Shown one piece after another: positions 13,222 to 15,450 of a stretch of DNA of 15,450 nt. The notes beneath the pieces are model-generated. The model saw nothing but the letters and a program-made list of their open reading frames with translations. It did no database searches and was not told the origin of the DNA. A program made the translations under genes and the position numbers. This DNA comes from Ignavibacteriales bacterium CG12_big_fil_rev_8_21_14_0_65_30_8 (GTDB lineage Bacteria; Bacteroidota; Ignavibacteria; Ignavibacteriales; Ignavibacteriaceae): NCBI GenBank assembly GCA_002783525.1, contig PFGS01000214.1:1-15450 (forward strand), written 5' to 3'. Positions within the stretch are counted from its first letter, which is position 1. Each line of letters starts with the position of its first letter.

Positions 13222-15147
13222 ATGACACAAACACTGACTGAAAAAATAGTACAAAAATTTGCTGTTGAAAACGATGTCAGTCCAATTCACAGCGGTGATT
13301 TTATTTACATCCAGCCTGCTTATGTAATGACCCACGATAACACAGGTGCAATCATTCCAAAATTTAATTCTATCGGGGCAAAAAAATTATTCAACCCAGA
13401 TCAAGTTGTAATTACTTTAGATCACAATGTTCAAGATAAAAGTGAAACTAATTTAGCTAAATATAAAAAGATAGAAGAGTTTGCTAAAACTATGGGTACA
13501 CATTTCTATCCTGCTGGTAGAGGTATTGGTCACCAAATTATGTGCGAAGAAGGTTTTGCTTTTCCGAATACAATGGTTGTTGCTTCAGATAGTCATTCAA
13601 ATATGTACGGAGGGCTTGGTTCTTTAGGTACTCCAATTGTAAGAACAGATGCTGCAGCAGTTTGGGCAACCGGCAAAACTTGGTGGAAGGTTCCGCCAAT
13701 TGCAAAAGTTAATTTATTTGGAAAACTTAATGAAGGTGTAACTGGTAAAGATGTTATAATTACACTGTGCGGAAAATTCAATAAAGATGAAGTTCTAAAT
13801 CATGTTGTTGAATTTACAGGTGAAGGAATTAAAAATTTATCTATTGATGATAGACTAACAATTGCAAATATGACAACTGAATGGGGAGCTTTAGCAGGAT
13901 TATTTCCCGTAGATGATGTAACCATTAACTGGTATAATAATAGAATAGAAAAGTATGGAGAAAATGAAAGGATAAATAAAACAGCAATAAATGATTTAAA
14001 GAAAAATATATTAAAAGCTGATAGTGATGCATTTTATTCAAAAGAAATAAATTTAGATTTGTTTTCTGTTCTTCCTTCTGTTTCTGGTCCTGACTCTGTA
14101 AAGAAAATGGAAACAATGTGCGAGTTAAAATCTAAAAGAATAAAAATTGATAAAGCATATTTAGTTTCCTGTGTTAACAGCCGTGTTGATGACATTCATC
14201 AGGCAGCAGAAATTATTAGAGGCAAAAAAATAGCTGAAGGAGTTGAATTTTATCTTGCTGCTGCTTCATCACAAGTGCAAAAAGAAAGTGAACTTAATGG
14301 TGATTGGAATGCATTGTTAGAAGCCGGTGCTAAACCTCTTCCACCCGGTTGCGGACCTTGTATTGGACTTGGAATGGGATTGTTAAAAGACGGCGAAGTA
14401 GGAATTTCAGCTACAAACCGAAATTACAAAGGCAGAATGGGTTCACCAAATGCACACTCTTATTTAGCTTCCCCGGCAGTAGTTGCTGCATCTGCAATTG
14501 CCGGTTATATTGATTATGCCTGGGAATACTGCCCTCTGTTAACTTTTGAAGATGTTAAAATAAATTCAATACAAGAAAAAACTAAAAAGAAAATAGAGAT
14601 AATAAAAGATTTTCCAAAAGAAATTAAAGAAAATGTTTTATTCTGTCATCAGGATAATTTAAATACTGACGGGATTTATCCGGGCAAATATACTTATGTG
14701 GATAATATGACACCCGAACAACAAGCAGAAGTTGCTATGGAAAATTACGATAAGAATTTTCAGTCAATTGCTAAAGATGGAGATGTTATTGTTGGTGGAT
14801 TTAATTTTGGAACAGGCAGCTCACGTGAGCAAGCAGCAACAGCATTAAAATATAAAGGAATTAGATTAGTCATAGCCGGATCATTTAGTGAAACTTATAA
14901 ACGAAATGCGTTCAATAATGGATTTTTACTAGTTGAAATTCCTGAACTTGTAAAAGATTTAAAATCAAAATATGGTAGTAAATCACTTACAGAAAATACT
15001 AATACTGAAATATTAATTAATTTTGAAAATTCAAAAGCATCATTTGATAGTAAACAATATGATTTTGATTCCGTGGGTAAAGCAGCACAAGAATTAATTG
15101 TTTACGGCGGATTAAATAATTGGATAAAAGAAAAAATTAAAAACTAA
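13222..15147 (+). CDS. Aconitase-family hydratase, closest in motifs to single-chain homoaconitase (Lys4)
   Basis: A 641-aa [4Fe-4S] hydro-lyase with all domains in one chain. Seen: MTHDNTGAIIPKF (36-48), DSHSN (123-127), cluster cysteines C317 (SCVNSR), C377 and C380 (PPGCGPCIGLG), and the swivel domain with GTGSSREQAA (S533, S534, R535) and AGSFSETYKRNAFNNGFL. Several stretches (LDHNVQDKSETNLAKY, FYPAGRGIGHQIM, GTPIVRTDAAAVWATGKTWW, LTIANMTTEWGALAGLFPVD) recall fungal Lys4 homoaconitase more than bacterial AcnA or AcnB. That is from memory, not a search. The neighbouring NADP-type isocitrate dehydrogenase suggests it may serve as the TCA-cycle aconitase; homoaconitate or methylaconitate are alternatives. 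It has no Shine-Dalgarno, and its start abuts the right repeat of the cassette. Confidence 0.9.
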   Translation: MTQTLTEKIVQKFAVENDVSPIHSGDFIYIQPAYVMTHDNTGAIIPKFNSIGAKKLFNPDQVVITLDHNVQDKSETNLAKYKKIEEFAKTMGTHFYPAGRGIGHQIMCEEGFAFPNTMVVASDSHSNMYGGLGSLGTPIVRTDAAAVWATGKTWWKVPPIAKVNLFGKLNEGVTGKDVIITLCGKFNKDEVLNHVVEFTGEGIKNLSIDDRLTIANMTTEWGALAGLFPVDDVTINWYNNRIEKYGENERINKTAINDLKKNILKADSDAFYSKEINLDLFSVLPSVSGPDSVKKMETMCELKSKRIKIDKAYLVSCVNSRVDDIHQAAEIIRGKKIAEGVEFYLAAASSQVQKESELNGDWNALLEAGAKPLPPGCGPCIGLGMGLLKDGEVGISATNRNYKGRMGSPNAHSYLASPAVVAASAIAGYIDYAWEYCPLLTFEDVKINSIQEKTKKKIEIIKDFPKEIKENVLFCHQDNLNTDGIYPGKYTYVDNMTPEQQAEVAMENYDKNFQSIAKDGDVIVGGFNFGTGSSREQAATALKYKGIRLVIAGSFSETYKRNAFNNGFLLVEIPELVKDLKSKYGSKSLTENTNTEILINFENSKASFDSKQYDFDSVGKAAQELIVYGGLNNWIKEKIKN

Positions 15148-15157
15148 TACGATAAAT

Positions 15158-15450
15158 ATGGAAAAATCTATCTCCAGACAAATTGCAGAATTCTCGATCA
15201 ACTTAAAATTTGAAGACCTCCCAAAAAATGTTGTAGAAACAACAAAAAAATATTTATACGATTCCATCGGTTGTGCCTTTGGTGGATACCACACTAAAGA
15301 TGTAAATATTCTAAAAGACATTTATGTAAATATGGGAGGAAAAGAAGAAGTAACTTTAATCGGTTTTGGAAAAAAAATTCCTGCAGTTAATGCGACTCTT
15401 GTTAATTCTTTAATGATTAGAGCATTGGATTTTAATGACATTTATTGGAA
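15158..15450 (+). CDS. MmgE/PrpD-family protein, N-terminal part (3' end outside window)
   Basis: The ATG at 15158 lies 10 bp after the aconitase-like stop, and the frame stays open to the window end (97 codons of about 450 expected). The sequence opens with SISRQIAEFSINLKFEDLPKN, then YLYDSIGCAFGG, and has the family's NATLVNSLMIRALDFND segment containing the conserved Asp. Members include 2-methylcitrate dehydratase (PrpD), cis-aconitate decarboxylase and several uncharacterised hydrolases or isomerases. Directly behind an aconitase-family gene, a tricarboxylate substrate (2-methylcitrate, citrate or cis-aconitate) is likely. The deciding residues lie beyond the window. Confidence 0.88.
   Translation, partial: MEKSISRQIAEFSINLKFEDLPKNVVETTKKYLYDSIGCAFGGYHTKDVNILKDIYVNMGGKEEVTLIGFGKKIPAVNATLVNSLMIRALDFNDIYW

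Noticed and set aside
13925..14116. Minus-strand open frame within the aconitase-like gene, and similar frames at 1427-1882, 5031-5345, 7296-7517, 10497-10679, 12323-12667, 13593-13781 and 15112-15321
   Set aside because: They overlap clear genes in other frames, have low-complexity or implausible composition and no recognisable domain.

Overview
The window is strongly AT-rich. It carries few Shine-Dalgarno sequences (a clear one precedes only the isocitrate dehydrogenase-like gene) and has a small Alu-less SRP RNA. With a Lys4-like aconitase and a large cytosolic hybrid kinase, this suggests the Bacteroidota/Chlorobiota/Ignavibacteriota group, perhaps an Ignavibacteria-like lineage. That placement rests on gene style only; there is no rRNA or marker phylogeny here.

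Layout. 1-2333 (+): the end of glgC (ADP-glucose synthesis), then uvrC (excision repair). 2336-4231 (-): an NhaC-family antiporter with an added secreted N-terminal region, converging on uvrC with 2 bp between stop codons. 4366-6118 (+): two envelope proteins of unknown function, a lipoprotein and a small signal-peptide/membrane protein. 6141-10735 (-): a leftward group, in transcription order a multidomain hybrid histidine kinase, a beta-class DNA methyltransferase with no visible restriction partner, and the SRP RNA gene ffs. 10939-15450 (+): a probable operon of isocitrate dehydrogenase-like gene, HD-domain protein, four-helix-bundle (23S rRNA IVS-type) protein, aconitase/homoaconitase-like enzyme and MmgE/PrpD-family protein (cut by the window end).

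The rightward operon is the most interesting part. Its metabolic genes fit consecutive tricarboxylate steps (dehydratase/aconitase/isocitrate dehydrogenase chemistry). They are interrupted by a compact cassette at 12770-13218: a four-helix-bundle gene flanked by 31-nt imperfect inverted repeats that begin on the last base of the upstream stop codon and end 3 bp before the aconitase ATG. A related repeat pair with no gene inside fills the gap between the dehydrogenase and the HD gene (12124-12226). Proteins of this family are classically found inside intervening sequences of 23S rRNA genes, where flanking complementary ends form a stem. The arrangement here looks like the same design placed between protein genes of an operon. 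Whether it is mobile, an RNA-processing element, or both is inference.
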